NCBI GenBank assembly: GCA_023548195.1
Contig: JAJHZJ010000008.1
Location: 4,984,215 to 5,048,214 of the forward strand
DNA: 64,000 bases
Origin: Bettongia penicillata ogilbyi
Lineage: Eukaryota; Chordata; Mammalia; Diprotodontia; Potoroidae
Direction: 5' to 3'
Below are positions 11,220 to 22,112 of this stretch, one piece after another. Position 1 is the first letter of the stretch, and each line of letters starts with the position of its first letter. The notes beneath the pieces were generated by a model. The model was not told the origin of the DNA and did no database searches. It was given only the letters and a program-made list of their open reading frames with translations. The position numbers and the translations under genes were made by a program.

Positions 11220-11549
11220 ACATTGAAATCCCACAGCTATGTATATCAACAAAAGGGTTTGTTGACTTCGGTGGGGAAAGGGGTGAGGAGCATCAAATAG
11301 GAGATCTGTTGGATGCAGTCTGGCTATCTAAAGAAGTTGCTGTCATATGGCCCAGTTTTTGTGTCAAGGTGTGCAAGCTCCTTTCAAAAGCTATCAGGGT
11401 TAGGTGGAAACTACACTGTGCCTATAGGCCCCAGAGTTCAGGCCAGGTAGAAGGATGAATAGGGCTCTGAAGGAGCATGTTGCTAAGCTTAAGGTTGAAA
11501 CTGGAGAGACCTGGATGAGGCTCCTTCTTTTTGCTCTGCTTTGAGCTAG

Positions 11550-11560
<11 letters not shown>
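11220..11560 (+). pseudogene. Endogenous retrovirus pol remnant (RNase H-integrase), broken
   Basis: Plus-strand frames give KGLLTSVGKG (RNase H end), then after a jump WKLHCAYRPQSSGQVE, a gammaretrovirus-like integrase core where the last Glu is the catalytic DDE residue, followed by a shifted MNRALKEHVAKL segment. Several frameshifts, a stop and an internal deletion separate the pieces. It cannot encode a functional enzyme. Confidence 0.75.
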
Positions 11561-11609
<49 letters not shown>

Positions 11610-11615
11610 TTCTCT
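11555..11615 (+). repeat. (TC)n microsatellite
   Basis: About 60 bp of TC dinucleotides with two TTTC interruptions near the 3' end, directly after the pol remnant. Confidence 0.95.
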
Positions 11616-11986
11616 GTCCCACTTCGAGCCTCCTGCAGTTGTTCCACCACTTGTTATTCTGAGTATTGGCTTCCCGACTTTTTGTCTTTCTCTCCACCTT
11701 CACAGCCTGGCCAGGGTTAGAAGGTAGAAAGCGAGAGAGAGTTTTCCAACAACTTTCCAATAATCCTTAAACTTGTCCCATGTTGTTCTCCTAGTGGGCC
11801 TTGACTAAAGCCCCTTTAAAACTGCACATACAGTATTTCCTTGCATTCCTTATAAAATTAATTTCTCTCTTTTTCTCTCCCATTCTTCTCCCTGATGCTG
11901 CAGCCATCAGAGAGAAGGGAGGAGGGGGAGGAAAAGAGATAATGTTCCAAATTCCAGCTACAACGGAGCTGGCCATAATAACTCAC

Positions 11987-12082
11987 AAACACACACACAG
12001 AGAACATGTAAAGACCGCAAACACACACAGAACATGTAAAGACCACAAACACATACACACAGAACATGTAAACACAACACAT
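11987..12082 (+). repeat. Three-copy ~30-bp tandem repeat
   Basis: AGAACATGTAAAGACCGCAA repeats three times with CACACA spacers. The third copy is altered to AACATGTAAACACAACAC. Confidence 0.8.
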
Positions 12083-12129
12083 ATACAGACAACTTTGGCT
12101 TACTTTCTATCACTGTTCAGATGCTGATA

Positions 12130-12680
12130 TATGGGATCTGATCTGGATGGCTAGGTTCCCATTCATTGCTTTCCACACCCTGCAATTAATTTATCAAAAG
12201 TCCCCTCCGGTGGCCACTCCACCCTGAAGGTGGGCCACTCCTGTTGACAGAATAATTTTTCTCGGGACCTGATTGTACTTGGCCCATGAGAGCAGGGAGG
12301 GAGAGTAAGACACAAAGTCCAATTAAACAGAAACACAGAACAAAGACAAGACAAAGTCCGGGGACCCAGTCAGTCAGTTAGGACCTCTCGTGGTACCTGC
12401 AGAGGCCATCCAGGACTTTCCCATGGTCTCTCACAGGAGGTCAGTAAGGGCTTCTTACTGCTGAGTCCAGCCCAGCCACTTACTATACCAGAGTACTCAC
12501 CAGAACAGACAGGGCGCTCATTTTTTGGCCAGATCAGGAAAATTTTGCTACCGAAAGCCTGACTCCGGGCTGTGTTCCAAAATAGGGACCGAGATAAATC
12601 CCGTTGGCCACCCCCAAAGTTAGAGCCCAACCCAGTCATCCAGGGCAGATGGCTTGCCTGTACATACAGAGCCAAAGGCA
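12130..12680 (-). mobile_element. Endogenous retrovirus leader region remnant
   Basis: On the minus strand it follows an LTR end and a primer-binding-site-like sequence. It contains CTGGTGAGTACTCTGG, a splice-donor-like sequence typical of retroviral leaders. No gag start or frame is recognisable before the element fades near 12130. Confidence 0.5.
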
Positions 12681-12698
12681 ATCTCCGTGGGACCTCCA
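12681..12698 (-). other. Candidate retroviral primer-binding site
   Basis: Minus-strand TGGAGGTCCCACGGAGAT begins 3 nt after the LTR terminus CA. It starts with the obligatory TGG and resembles the complement of threonine tRNA 3' ends, with several mismatches (from memory of tRNA sequences, so provisional). Confidence 0.45.
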
Positions 12699-12701
12699 TG
12701 G

Positions 12702-12775
12702 TGAAATGGACCAAGTTAATAAATCACAGGCAAAATTCAATTAGGAATTTCGAGAGCGTCATTTATTAGCCATAT
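12702..12775 (-). mobile_element. LTR family 1, R-U5 fragment (5' part missing)
   Basis: Minus strand GGCTAATAAATGACGCTCTC to TTGGTCCATTTCA. About 70 bp nearly identical to 13508-13578. Contains the AATAAA signal and ends in CA. It is broken at 12775 where it meets an opposite-sense LTR. Confidence 0.75.
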
Positions 12776-13190
12776 ACACACTCTCTCCCTACATTTATCT
12801 TGTCAAACAAAACATTGATTAGTGGCAGACTAGGCAATCCTCAGTCAGCCCTGACTGCTAGTTAACTTAGTGACATAGTAGACCTAAAAATCACACCTCC
12901 CAGTGCTCTTGCTCCCTTGACTTTTTCCTGGTGAACCCTGGGTAAAATGCCTTCGAAGTAGATACAAAACGTGCATGTTCCTTTAAGAACTGATTGCTCC
13001 TTAACCATTCCCTCCCTAATCCCACCCTGGATCACCTCATTAGCATACCTGGCACATGTTTTACTATAGTTTATCCTACATAAACTGGAAGGTTTTTTGC
13101 CTGCTGAAAAGCATAAAAATAAACCTTTGCCAACTTGACATAAAGAGTGCTTGAGTCAATGCATTCTTTCCAGACAACCCCATCCTGTCC
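12776..13190 (+). mobile_element. LTR family 2, 5'-truncated copy
   Basis: Sense copy with GTTCCTTTAAGAACTGATTG, a TATA-like ACATAAACTGG and AAAATAAACCTTTG poly(A) signal. It aligns along most of its length with the reverse complement of 15996-16663. Confidence 0.7.
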
Positions 13191-13225
13191 CCTGGCCCTT
13201 GAGGGGTCCCTGGATACCTCAGAAC

Positions 13226-13440
13226 CACATCATTACTTTGTGCCAGGCACTGTGCTAAGTGCTTTACAATTATTACCTCCCTTGATTCTCACTACAACCC
13301 TGGGAGGTAGGTCCTATTATGATCCCCAATTTTACAAATGAGGAAGCAAGCAAACAGAGGTGAAGTGATTTGCTTAGGGTCAGATTTGAATTCAGGTCTT
13401 CCTAACTCCAGGCCCAGCACTCCATCCACAAAAGTAAACT
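13226..13440 (-). repeat. SINE with MIR-like half, inverted
   Basis: GTGCCAGGCACTGTGCTAAG, then CAAATGAGGAAGCAAGCAAA and a SINE core without an intact head. Confidence 0.75.
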
Positions 13441-13507
13441 TGCATTTAAAGTAGAGAATACGTGTAAACAAATGATGTGACTAATTAGGGCTATATTCCA
13501 AATAGAT

Positions 13508-14128
13508 TGAAATGGACGGAGTTAATAAATCACAGGCAAAATTAATTGGGAATTTCGAGAGCATCATTTATTAGCCAGGCTGGCAGCTGCCTCATGTAGA
13601 GACCCAGAGGAGACAGCCCCGAACTGAGGTGGGTGAGTGCATTTTAAGCATTTCGGCGCTACTCGGGTTCAATAACTAACAGTTATGGTTTCCATAACTA
13701 ACAGAGTTCTGACAGAGCAAGAGGGGGGCTTGCTGCTAGGCAAGAACCCCCAAACAGAAGGTGGTTGTCAGGATGCTGCTAGGCAAAGGACCCCAACAGA
13801 GGAGAGGTGCCAGGAGAGGGATCCAATCAGGAAGGGGGGGGGAACTCAGCAGAAGGTGGTTACCTGGCAATGGGATCTAACATTAGGGGGGCACAGGTGG
13901 TTACCATGCAAATGGACTAAACAAGAAATGACTGTTAACAATTCATCAGATATTTCACAGCCCAAAGGGGAATAACATTTTGACAGGGGCCCAAAGAAAA
14001 AACCTGTTACTAGGCAGGTTATCCAACCCTGCCCAGTAACCTAACAGACATCTCTCAGCCTAGGGGCCCAGGGAGGAATAATATCCACTTAAAGATCACT
14101 GGACTCCACCTAAATTTGTTAGACATTA
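13508..14128 (-). mobile_element. LTR family 1, near-complete copy
   Basis: Minus strand: U3 of about 540 bp, then GCTTAAAATGCACTCACCC (TATA-like), a GGCTAATAAATGATGCTC poly(A) signal and U5 ending TCCATTTCA. Organisation is that of gammaretroviral LTRs. The 5' boundary (14045-14128) is uncertain and no target duplication was identified. No internal region follows, so it reads as solo. Confidence 0.65.
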
Positions 14129-14714
14129 GCAGGAGAAAAAAAAACCTCATAATTTAACGGGTCTGTTATAAGAGAAAATTCTGCTAGGGAAGAAGGAGGA
14201 ATGAACAGAGAGGTTCTTCAAATCTCCTGAAAATAAGTCAATCAGTAAAACTTTTCTTCCTTGATTGCTTCAGGAGAACTTTTGATCCATTATCCCTGCA
14301 TGTACAGAACAGGAAGTGAACGGTAATATACATACGTATATTTCTATGGCTTTTCAAATGGATGGGGGCATCTCTGGGCACAGAGAAGTATCTGAAGCCC
14401 GGTTGTATGAAATTGTGGGGAGATGTCATCCCAAACAGTGTTTTTCTTTCCTCCTTGGGAGAGCTTGTTTTTACTGCAGGAGTGTGAACAACAGAGCACT
14501 CTTCCACCATGTTTTTAATTATTTTTCACTGAACATGGTGGCAAGCAGTAGCAGTAGTTGGTTGTAGCAACAGCTGTGACATTCATTTCAAGCAATCAAG
14601 GAGGTGATAGAATGACTGCCAGGGCAAGAGACTAGAGAAGGTTCAGCCTAATGAAACTTTTGCTCTCCTTAAGTAGTTTGAATTTTGTCCATCAACTAGA
14701 TGAATCAAGTTGCT

Positions 14715-14960
14715 GTAACTCAGAGGTCCCCAAATTTATTTGGACTACCACCCTCTTTTTAAAAAAAAAAAAAAACCTCAGTGCCACTCTGGAAATCAAC
14801 TTTCTTTAAACCTTTCACAATTTTTTTTTAAATTAGAAACACTTCAAAAAATATAAATTGTTTTAAAATGATGCATCTTTAATAATTTATTGCAAATTTA
14901 TATTTTTTCCTGCATTGAAGTTTTGTTGATGCAGTATTGCATCATGTGATCATATGGCAT
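14715..14960. repeat. MER5-like hAT remnant
   Basis: CAGAGGTCCCCAAATTTATT and GGACTACCACCCTC resemble MER5-type elements. Ends not resolved. Confidence 0.35.
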
Positions 14961-15409
14961 TTGATTGTAAATAAAGCACATATTCCTGCAGATGCATGCT
15001 GGACTTCCTAACAATACTCAACACCCTCTCCTGCCAACATTGCTTCTTAAGATCTGTCTGTGGATTTGATCACTGATGGGTTATAACGATTATAATTTGT
15101 TATAACTGTTATAACTTGATTTGATTTATCTATATGGAAAATAATGTAATTACTAAGACTTTAACTCTGTTACTCAACAGATGAAACATGTATGAACGGT
15201 TTTTCAAAATTCTCTTCTCTTCTTTGCTTATGCTTCCCCCTCCCCCCTTATTTATATTCAACACTCCCCAACTGTACCCAAGGCTACTATACCCCACCCA
15301 CCTCTGGATCATTCCAGCACCCCATCAGGGGGCAGTATCACCCAGTATAGCTCTGCTCGTTTATTTGCTATATGAGGCTATAACAATAAAGAGTACTGCT
15401 TGACACTGG

Positions 15410-15525
15410 TATACAACTTGCAATGCATTTTGTATTTCTTGCCTTCTCAATGGGAGTGGGAGGAGGGAGAAAATTTGGAGCTGAAAATAAAAGAAAATTG
15501 AACTTCCATGTAAAAAAAGACATTG
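15410..15525 (+). mobile_element. L1 3' terminal fragment
   Basis: CTTGCCTTCTCAATGGGAGT, GGAGGGAGAAAATTTGGAGC and an A-rich tail, the end of marsupial L1s. Confidence 0.6.
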
Positions 15526-15667
15526 GTTTACAGAGATATGGAAAAGAGTGGGATTCAAGTCCTGGTCCCCAAATGTGCTAGATTTTTTTCTGGCTGGAGG
15601 CTAAGCCAAATTGAGGAAAACTCACATTTTTGAATTGTTATTAATGTTAAAGTAAAGCACTCAAATG

Positions 15668-15995
15668 ATCAGAATGTATTTATTAAGTCCTTACTATGTG
15701 CTAAACAATAGGGATACAAAGAAAAAGCAAAAATAAACATAGTCCCTGCCCTCAAGGCAATTATACAATAAATACAGGCCAGATGGAAGATAATTTTGGA
15801 GAAGATTTTATTAGCAGCTGCAGGGACCAAGAAACGCCTTCTGGAGGACAGGTGGGCCTCAATTATGAGTCTTAAAGGAAGCCAGGGATGCGAAGAGTCA
15901 GATTGAGAAGGATTCCAGGTATCAGGAACAGCCAGTGTAAAACGTACAGATGAGGGCTGGAGAGATAAGGGTACAGGATCTCCAAGACTGGAGGT
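15668..15995 (+). repeat. Dispersed CATTTATTAAG-family repeat, left part
   Basis: TATTTATTAAGTCCTTACTA, GGGATACAAAGAAAAAGC and CCCTGCCCTCAAGGCAATTA. Interrupted by an LTR and resumed at 16664. Confidence 0.65.
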
Positions 15996-16663
15996 CCCTG
16001 CATGAGCCTTCTGGAAAAGAATTCACAGATTCAAGAATTGTTGAGGTCAAGGTAAAGATTTATTACACTTTTCAGTGGGCAAGACTTCTCAGGGAGTCTG
16101 CAACCTTAGAGGGGTACAGGTAAAGTTTATAGAGGATATTCTACAGCAAAGCAGGTGCCAAATATGCTAAGCAGGTGATTCATGGTGGGATTAGAGAGTG
16201 GTTACAGAGGGGCTAGTTCTTAAAGGAACATGCACTTTTGGTATCTACTGTGCAGGTATTTTGCCCAGAGTTCATCTGGGTGGGGCTACGTGGAGTTGTG
16301 GTTTTAGGCCTGAAAAGTCAGTAAGTCAACTAACGGGGCTGACTAAGGAATACCTGGCTGCACTCATCAGTGTCTTGTTAGACAAGATAAACGTAAGGGA
16401 GTGTATGTATGTCTAAGTCTAGGATACATATGGTTGATCAGTGAGTAGTAAATATCATTATGACCCAGTACACAGTCAGTTCAGCCAGTACACAGCTAGG
16501 TCAGGCTAATAAATTCTATAAGTGAAGCTGGCTACTGTAGCAGGAAAGGAGTAACGGTTGTGTCTGGGGCAGGCTGTGTCCTTGGGCTGAGAAGAAACTG
16601 CCTGGGAGAGTGTTTTGAGGCTAGGGAGAAATGTGACTTTAGAATTGGGGTCCAAGCACCCCA
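15996..16663 (-). mobile_element. Solo LTR, family 2, inserted in a repeat
   Basis: Minus strand starts TGATGGGGTGCTTGGACCCC and has CTATAAACTTTACC (TATA), then GTAATAAATCTTTACC (poly(A) signal) and a U5 of about 60 nt. The host repeat continues on both sides. The exact 3' boundary is uncertain. Confidence 0.7.
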
Positions 16664-16790
16664 TCAGTAGTACCAAAAGAGGATCTGGAGTAATATGTGA
16701 GGAACCATATATAAGCCAATGTGACTGGATGTTAAGAGTTTGTGGCAGGGAGTAAAATAAGATTGGAAAGGTAGTGGGTTTCTTTTGTAA
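16664..16790 (+). repeat. Dispersed repeat, right part
   Basis: GGATCTGGAGTAATATGTGA to GGCAGGGAGTAAAATAAGAT continues the family after the LTR insertion. Confidence 0.5.
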
Positions 16791-16794
16791 TCAT

Positions 16795-16900
16795 GTATTT
16801 TATCTTAGGCATTTAGAAACATTCTTCTAAGAAAATCCATAGACTTCATCAGACTGCCAAAGGGGTCCAGAACCACAAAAAAAAAAAAAAAAGATTAAGA
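16795..16900. repeat. DNA-element fragment
   Basis: CTGCCAAAGGGGTCCAGAAC, poly(A), AAGATTAAGAGTGCC; same family as 804-1000. Confidence 0.45.
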
Positions 16901-16904
16901 GTGC

Positions 16905-17045
16905 CTGATCTAATCCAACAACCTCATTTTACAGATAAGGAAAGAAAAGAAAGCAAACAAGGACTTAAAGAGCGAAGTAATTTGTCCATGCTCACTCAGA
17001 TAAGTGGCAGAGCTGGAATTCAAACTCAGGACCCCTAACTTCCCA
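16905..17045 (+). repeat. MIR/Ther-type SINE
   Basis: CTCATTTTACAGATAAGGAA and GCAGAGCTGGAATTCAAACT. Confidence 0.65.
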
Positions 17046-17850
17046 CCTTAGAAAGTTAATTGAGTGCTGCAGTCTTCATAATGCCTAAGGCATAGATTGT
17101 GGGAAAAACAACAACAAAACAGCTGTTGTCCGGCTTGATTATTTGGGGCGGCTGTTGGGATGCAGAGGATGAAAGATCACGTGACTGTACTGTGTTTTTT
17201 TTTTTGTTTTGTTTTGTTTTTTGTTTTTTTTTTTCTACAGCTGCTGTAATTAGCCTCCTGTTTTGCTTTAAGTCTATCTTTAGAGACACAGCTCCATGGT
17301 AGACAAATGTCTGTGTATGTAGAGATCAAATTAGTCTCCTATGCCAAGAATCTGCCTCAAGAAATTCTCTCAAAAAGAAAAGTTGTCCTCAACAACCACA
17401 TCTCTATTATATTCTTCTATCCCATGTCTAAATGCAAGAATATTGGGAGGTTAGCTAAACTGTAGTTTTCAAAATTAAGACCCAGGAAGGTCGGATATAG
17501 GGGAAATGGCAAAATTCAATTCAATATAATTTTATCATGTGCTTACAGTTTTGTATAGTAGGATGAAAAGGATAGTGAACAAATTATTGGAGCTAGGAAG
17601 AAGTAGGTTCAAATCCCCCATCTGAGCAGACAATCATTTAGCCTCTGAATGTCTGGTAGCTCTCAGAGACTAATATAATCTAGTAAATTACTAATCTAAG
17701 TTAGAGATGAGCTGTGAAGTAATCACTGGAGGAAATTTTACCAGTCTGTTCATCATGCTAAAAATGATAAAATGGTTCTCCTTGTCTTCTTACAATCTGG
17801 GAGAAAGTAAATTAAATCCACAAAACTTTTATGTCATTAATATTCATTTG

Positions 17851-17944
17851 GGCAGCTAGGTGGCACAGTGGATATAGCTTGAGGTCTGGAGTCAGAAGTC
17901 CTGAGTGCAAAACCAGCTTTAGACATTTACTGTGTGACCCTGGG
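17851..17944 (+). repeat. Marsupial SINE, left half, split by an LTR
   Basis: GGGCAGCTAGGTGGCACAGT to GTGTGACCCTGGG. The element resumes at 18682. Confidence 0.9.
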
Positions 17945-18681
17945 TGTACGTAAGGTGAATTTTAGAGTAAGTAAGGTGAATTTGATTGTGTAAAGTGAAT
18001 TTTTGTTATTATTTCTTAGAGTTCAGTTTCCCAAGATCCATAGCCATAACAATCTCTTGTTCCCAGGTATTAGATATGAGATCTCACAATCGTGGTTCAA
18101 AACATATCCACCATGCTTGCACAGCCATATATAATGATAAATAATATATACATTTGTGCTTAAATTATAAACATCCACTGTGACTGCACAGTGAGATATA
18201 GGGATGAGGTGATATAAACTTGTGAGGCGATTGCTGGCAATATGCCTTCTTTGTCTGTTGCCCTATAAAGCAGGTGGTCATTGGTCAGTGAATGGAGAAC
18301 CTTAGGGTTAAATGTACGAACTGGAATGCTGTGTGTGCTTTGATTGGCCCTCATCAAGGCATGGAGGGAATCTGTGTTTGCCTCAACTGGCCCCCATTGA
18401 GGCTTGAAGGGATTTAGGGGATGCACAAGCTATACCTGTCTCAGTTGACCCCTGTGAGACATAGGGGTAATTGCCCCCCCTTCTCACTGGCCCCTGTGAG
18501 AAGGGTAATTAGGGAATGCTATAGGAGTTTGTGCTCCCATTATTAGCAATACTCTTCTGAGAAGACTGGACCAGAATAAAGTAAGATTATCAACCCCTTC
18601 TTAGTGTGTTTCCTGTCTGACCAGATCAAGAGGGAACCTGTGCTAGCAGCACTCCTGTGCGCTGTGTTTATCTGTCTTATA
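17945..18681 (+). mobile_element. Solo LTR inside a SINE
   Basis: 737 bp starting TGTACG and ending TTATA, flanked by CTGGG on both sides (5-bp target duplication). It has imperfect repeats of a CTGGCCCC-type block in the U3 and AATAAA near 18575 (CCAGAATAAAGTAAG), about 105 bp before the end. No internal retroviral genes. Confidence 0.7.
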
Positions 18682-18835
18682 CTGGGCAAGTCACTTAACC
18701 ATGTTATCTGTTTCCTCATCTGTCAAATTATCTGGAGAAGGAAATGGCAAACCATTCCAGTATCTTTGCCAAGAAAACCCCAAATGAGATCCCAAAGAAT
18801 CCAACATGACTGAAAATGACCGAACAACAACAAAT
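18682..18835 (+). repeat. Marsupial SINE, right half
   Basis: CTGGGCAAGTCACTTAACC to GACCGAACAACAAC completes the element begun at 17851. Confidence 0.9.
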
Positions 18836-19385
18836 TCATCTTTCCCCCCATTTATTTTATTCTTATCATACTCTCCTATTTCTGAGACTACAACAATGAT
18901 ATCTAATGTAATCCTGATAATGTGTAAGATTCAGCATAAGTACTCAACTGGTAAAAGATAACTCCTGCTAAATTTTTGTAACATTTATTTTTTAACTCAC
19001 CTTACTCCTCATCTAAATATTTACTGAATCAATCCTCATTTCCCTTCAGTGACATCTTTGCATCTTCCCTCCATCCCAACATTCTTGATCTCCCGTATCT
19101 CAATACAAATGAAGTGCATCCTCCAAAAGAACACTGTTCCCCACCACCCCAATTTCTTGTTAAAATTTAATAACTAAAGAACATTGGGATAAATGAACAC
19201 TAACTCCTAGTAAACATCATTATTAGGTTACTGGAGAGACATTAAAGGCAAATTTATAGGTTGTACTTGACAGAGAGAGAACATGATTTAGCTTTTAAGA
19301 ACTGCTAATAATTAGCAGCTCAGTGTTGTTCATTTTTGTACTAAAATCATACATGTTTGCTTCTCTAAAATGAATAAAAACCAAG

Positions 19386-19512
19386 CCACAGTTTGGTATG
19401 GTGGATAGAGAGTAGAGTCTCAGAGTCCAAAGATCTGGGTTTGAATCCTGCCTCTGATATGAACAGACTGGGTAACTCTGGGCAAGTACCTTAATTTCTT
19501 CTGTCCCAGGCA
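19386..19512 (+). repeat. MIR-like SINE
   Basis: GTTTGGTATGGTGGATAGAG, GGGTTTGAATCCTGCCTCTG and CTGGGCAAGTACC. Confidence 0.6.
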
Positions 19513-20559
19513 AGAAGTACAAGATAGGAGGTAGTTTCTTCACCAGTTTCCTGTACCAATAAAAATCAAAGATCCAGTCCAAAATACATTTTTAAAAGGG
19601 AGAAAAAGCCTAGGAATATAATCTCTAACTGACTCATTGTTTGAATTAGTTTAAGATGAATCTGTCCTAATCCTAATTTTATTTTGTGATGTTCTAGGTC
19701 CTAGAGTCTAGGACATCTATAGTTACTTGAAGGTCCCTCTTCAAATGAAAAAACTTTTACAAAAGGGATATTTACTGAGAAAGTATATAGCAAGGTCAAA
19801 AAAATTCTCCCCAACCAGGGGCCCATTCTCCACTCTCTATGTCTACAGTCCCTGGGGAGAGATATATAATGCACAGATATTTCTTTATAGAGCTATCTGC
19901 CAGGAACATATAAGACGGAGAAGGTATCATAAATACTGGCTCTGGGAGTTCTTTCCTACCTGCACACATTCCCCACCAGTTCATGTTGGGGGAATGCTTC
20001 AGATAGGAACAAGTCACTTTCCTGTCGGAGCTGGGCTAGCTCCCTGCTGGATGTGGAATTTCTGTTGTCAGCTAAGGAAGGAGTCCCAGACAAATCATGA
20101 CTTGCTTCTGGAGGAAATAAGTGTTCTGGTTTTCACATAGGAAGTTAGATGTAGGCTGCTTTTTCACCTGTATTATATTTCCATTGAACCACAATCTGTA
20201 GTCATAACAATACAATCTGATTTTGCTATCCTGTATTTATTATAAAATCCACATACATTTGGAAAAACTTTCTTAATCGTGATTGAAACATTTTTTCTTT
20301 CAGAATCCTTTCCGAACAGCTCACTCAAATAAAGGAAACATAGTATTGTATACTGTCTTTCATCTTACAGAGAAACCAGAAAATATTCCCTAATAATAAT
20401 GGTGTGTAATTGTATACTTTGTACTTTTTAAGGCACCATCACATATCTGTGATGTAAATACTTTGTGGTGGTTTTATTACCCCTTCTTTGCAAAAGAGGA
20501 ACCAGACACAGAGACAAAGAGACATTCAACCATGTAAAAGGAAGTGTGCCAACTTAGGA

Positions 20560-20875
20560 GCCAATCAATCAGCCAATCAGTAAGCATTTATTAAGTGACT
20601 TCTGTATGCCAGGCCCTTTGTGAAACCTTGGAGAAACAGACAAAAAGCAGAGTCCCTAATTCAAGGATCTTCAAGGGAGACAATAGTACATATATGCAAA
20701 ATAGAAACCAGGTGATTGAGGAGGTGGGAGAGACTTTTGTCACCAGAAGCAGAAAAGCCCTTGTGTTGAAGGTGTTACTTGAAGTGAGTCTTAAAGGTAA
20801 CTCAGATCTCCTAAGAAGTGAATATAAGGAGGGAGTGCTAGTAGAGAGGCAAATTAGGAAAAGATGTGCATTGTA
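20560..20875 (+). repeat. Dispersed CATTTATTAAG-family repeat
   Basis: AATCAATCAGCCAATCAGTA, GCATTTATTAAGTGACTTCT and GTGTTGAAGGTGTTACTTGA. Confidence 0.65.
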
Positions 20876-20954
20876 GGAGGGACAGCAAATTAGTAGACTT
20901 ACCACTCATTAAATAGTATGACTTCAGACTTCAAGAATACTCACCTCTCTCCCT

Positions 20955-21103
20955 CTTTATTTTTTTTGGGGGGGAGGGAGAGGCAAAAGGGTTAAGTGAC
21001 TTACCCAGGGTCACACAGTAAGTGTCTGAGGCTGGATTTGAACTCAGGTCCTCCTGACTCTAGGCCCAGTGCTTTATTCATTATGTCACCTAGCTGCCCC
21101 CCT
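20955..21103 (-). repeat. Marsupial tRNA-like SINE, short form
   Basis: AAGTGACTTACCCAGGGTCA, GGCTGGATTTGAACTCAGGT and head CACCTAGCTGCCCCC. Confidence 0.85.
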
Positions 21104-21974
21104 CTAATTAATTTCTAAAAACTGGGGAAAATTTAATTTTTATTTGAAAAAAAAAGTTTACTGTACTTTATGTAGAAAGACTTATAAGGTTAGAATTTAA
21201 GAGATTATTCCTTAATAGGAATTTACTACAGTGGGATCTTAGTTATGGTCTAATGGTCCCCAAAGCTTCCCATAGATATCTTAAAAATAAATAAGCAGAA
21301 AGATTATTTTAAAAAAATAATGAATATTTGAATGGAGAGGTGGGAATTTTTTTAACAAAAACTATCTTAGGCGAGATTTGATTCCCTTCTCATTACTTAA
21401 ACCTTAGCATTTCCTATTTAAATCAGTCACAGGTCACAGCTCTAGCCTGGATTAGAACACCTTTTTCAGCCCATCCTGGACATAAGGCACATTCCCAATT
21501 CAAAAACTTCAAATATTTAGACCTCTTGAAATCAAAAGCTACCATGTTTGTTCTATCTAGTGAAAGAAACCTGTCCTATAAAGAAACAATGCTCAGACAG
21601 TTTGTCCTTCTAAAACTGACTCTTCCACAGGAGGAGAGAAATCAAGTCATTTCTAGTTCCAGATTTCAACCTCTCTACTCACACAGTAGCTGAAATAATG
21701 CCAGTGCCATGGCCACAGATGCATGAAAATCTCACCATTAGCCCTGTAAGGTTTTCTGGGCCATTTATACTAAATCATTCCAAGCTTCTCTCCTTTCTCT
21801 GTCTCACCAATATCATATTTGGGTAACTATTTCCAAAATAAGATTTAAATCAAATACTCCTTACATTTAATAGCCATGAAAATAGCCATTCCTTCTAACA
21901 CAGGATGAACGGAAGACTGCTTTCTGTTTGTGCTATAAAAATTTTCAGCTTATTCTAGCATTTAAAAACACATT

Positions 21975-22110
21975 AATGTGTTTAATAGGAATGTATATGT
22001 AGAGCCTCTATCAGATTGCATACTCTCTTGGGGAGAGAGGGGGAGAAACTTTAAAACTTATGGAAGTGAATGTTGAAAACTAAAAAGAAATTAAAATAAA
22101 TTTTAAAAAC
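21975..22110 (+). mobile_element. L1 3' end with A-rich tail
   Basis: AATAGGAATGTATATGTAGA, TCAGATTGCATACTCTCTTG and AATGTTGAAAACTAAAAAG, directly followed by a 7SL copy. Confidence 0.7.
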
Positions 22111-22112
22111 AC

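Noticed and set aside
11174..11458. The 94-codon plus frame as an intact retroviral protein
   Set aside because: It mixes frames of a decayed pol remnant with deletions. No complete domain is present.
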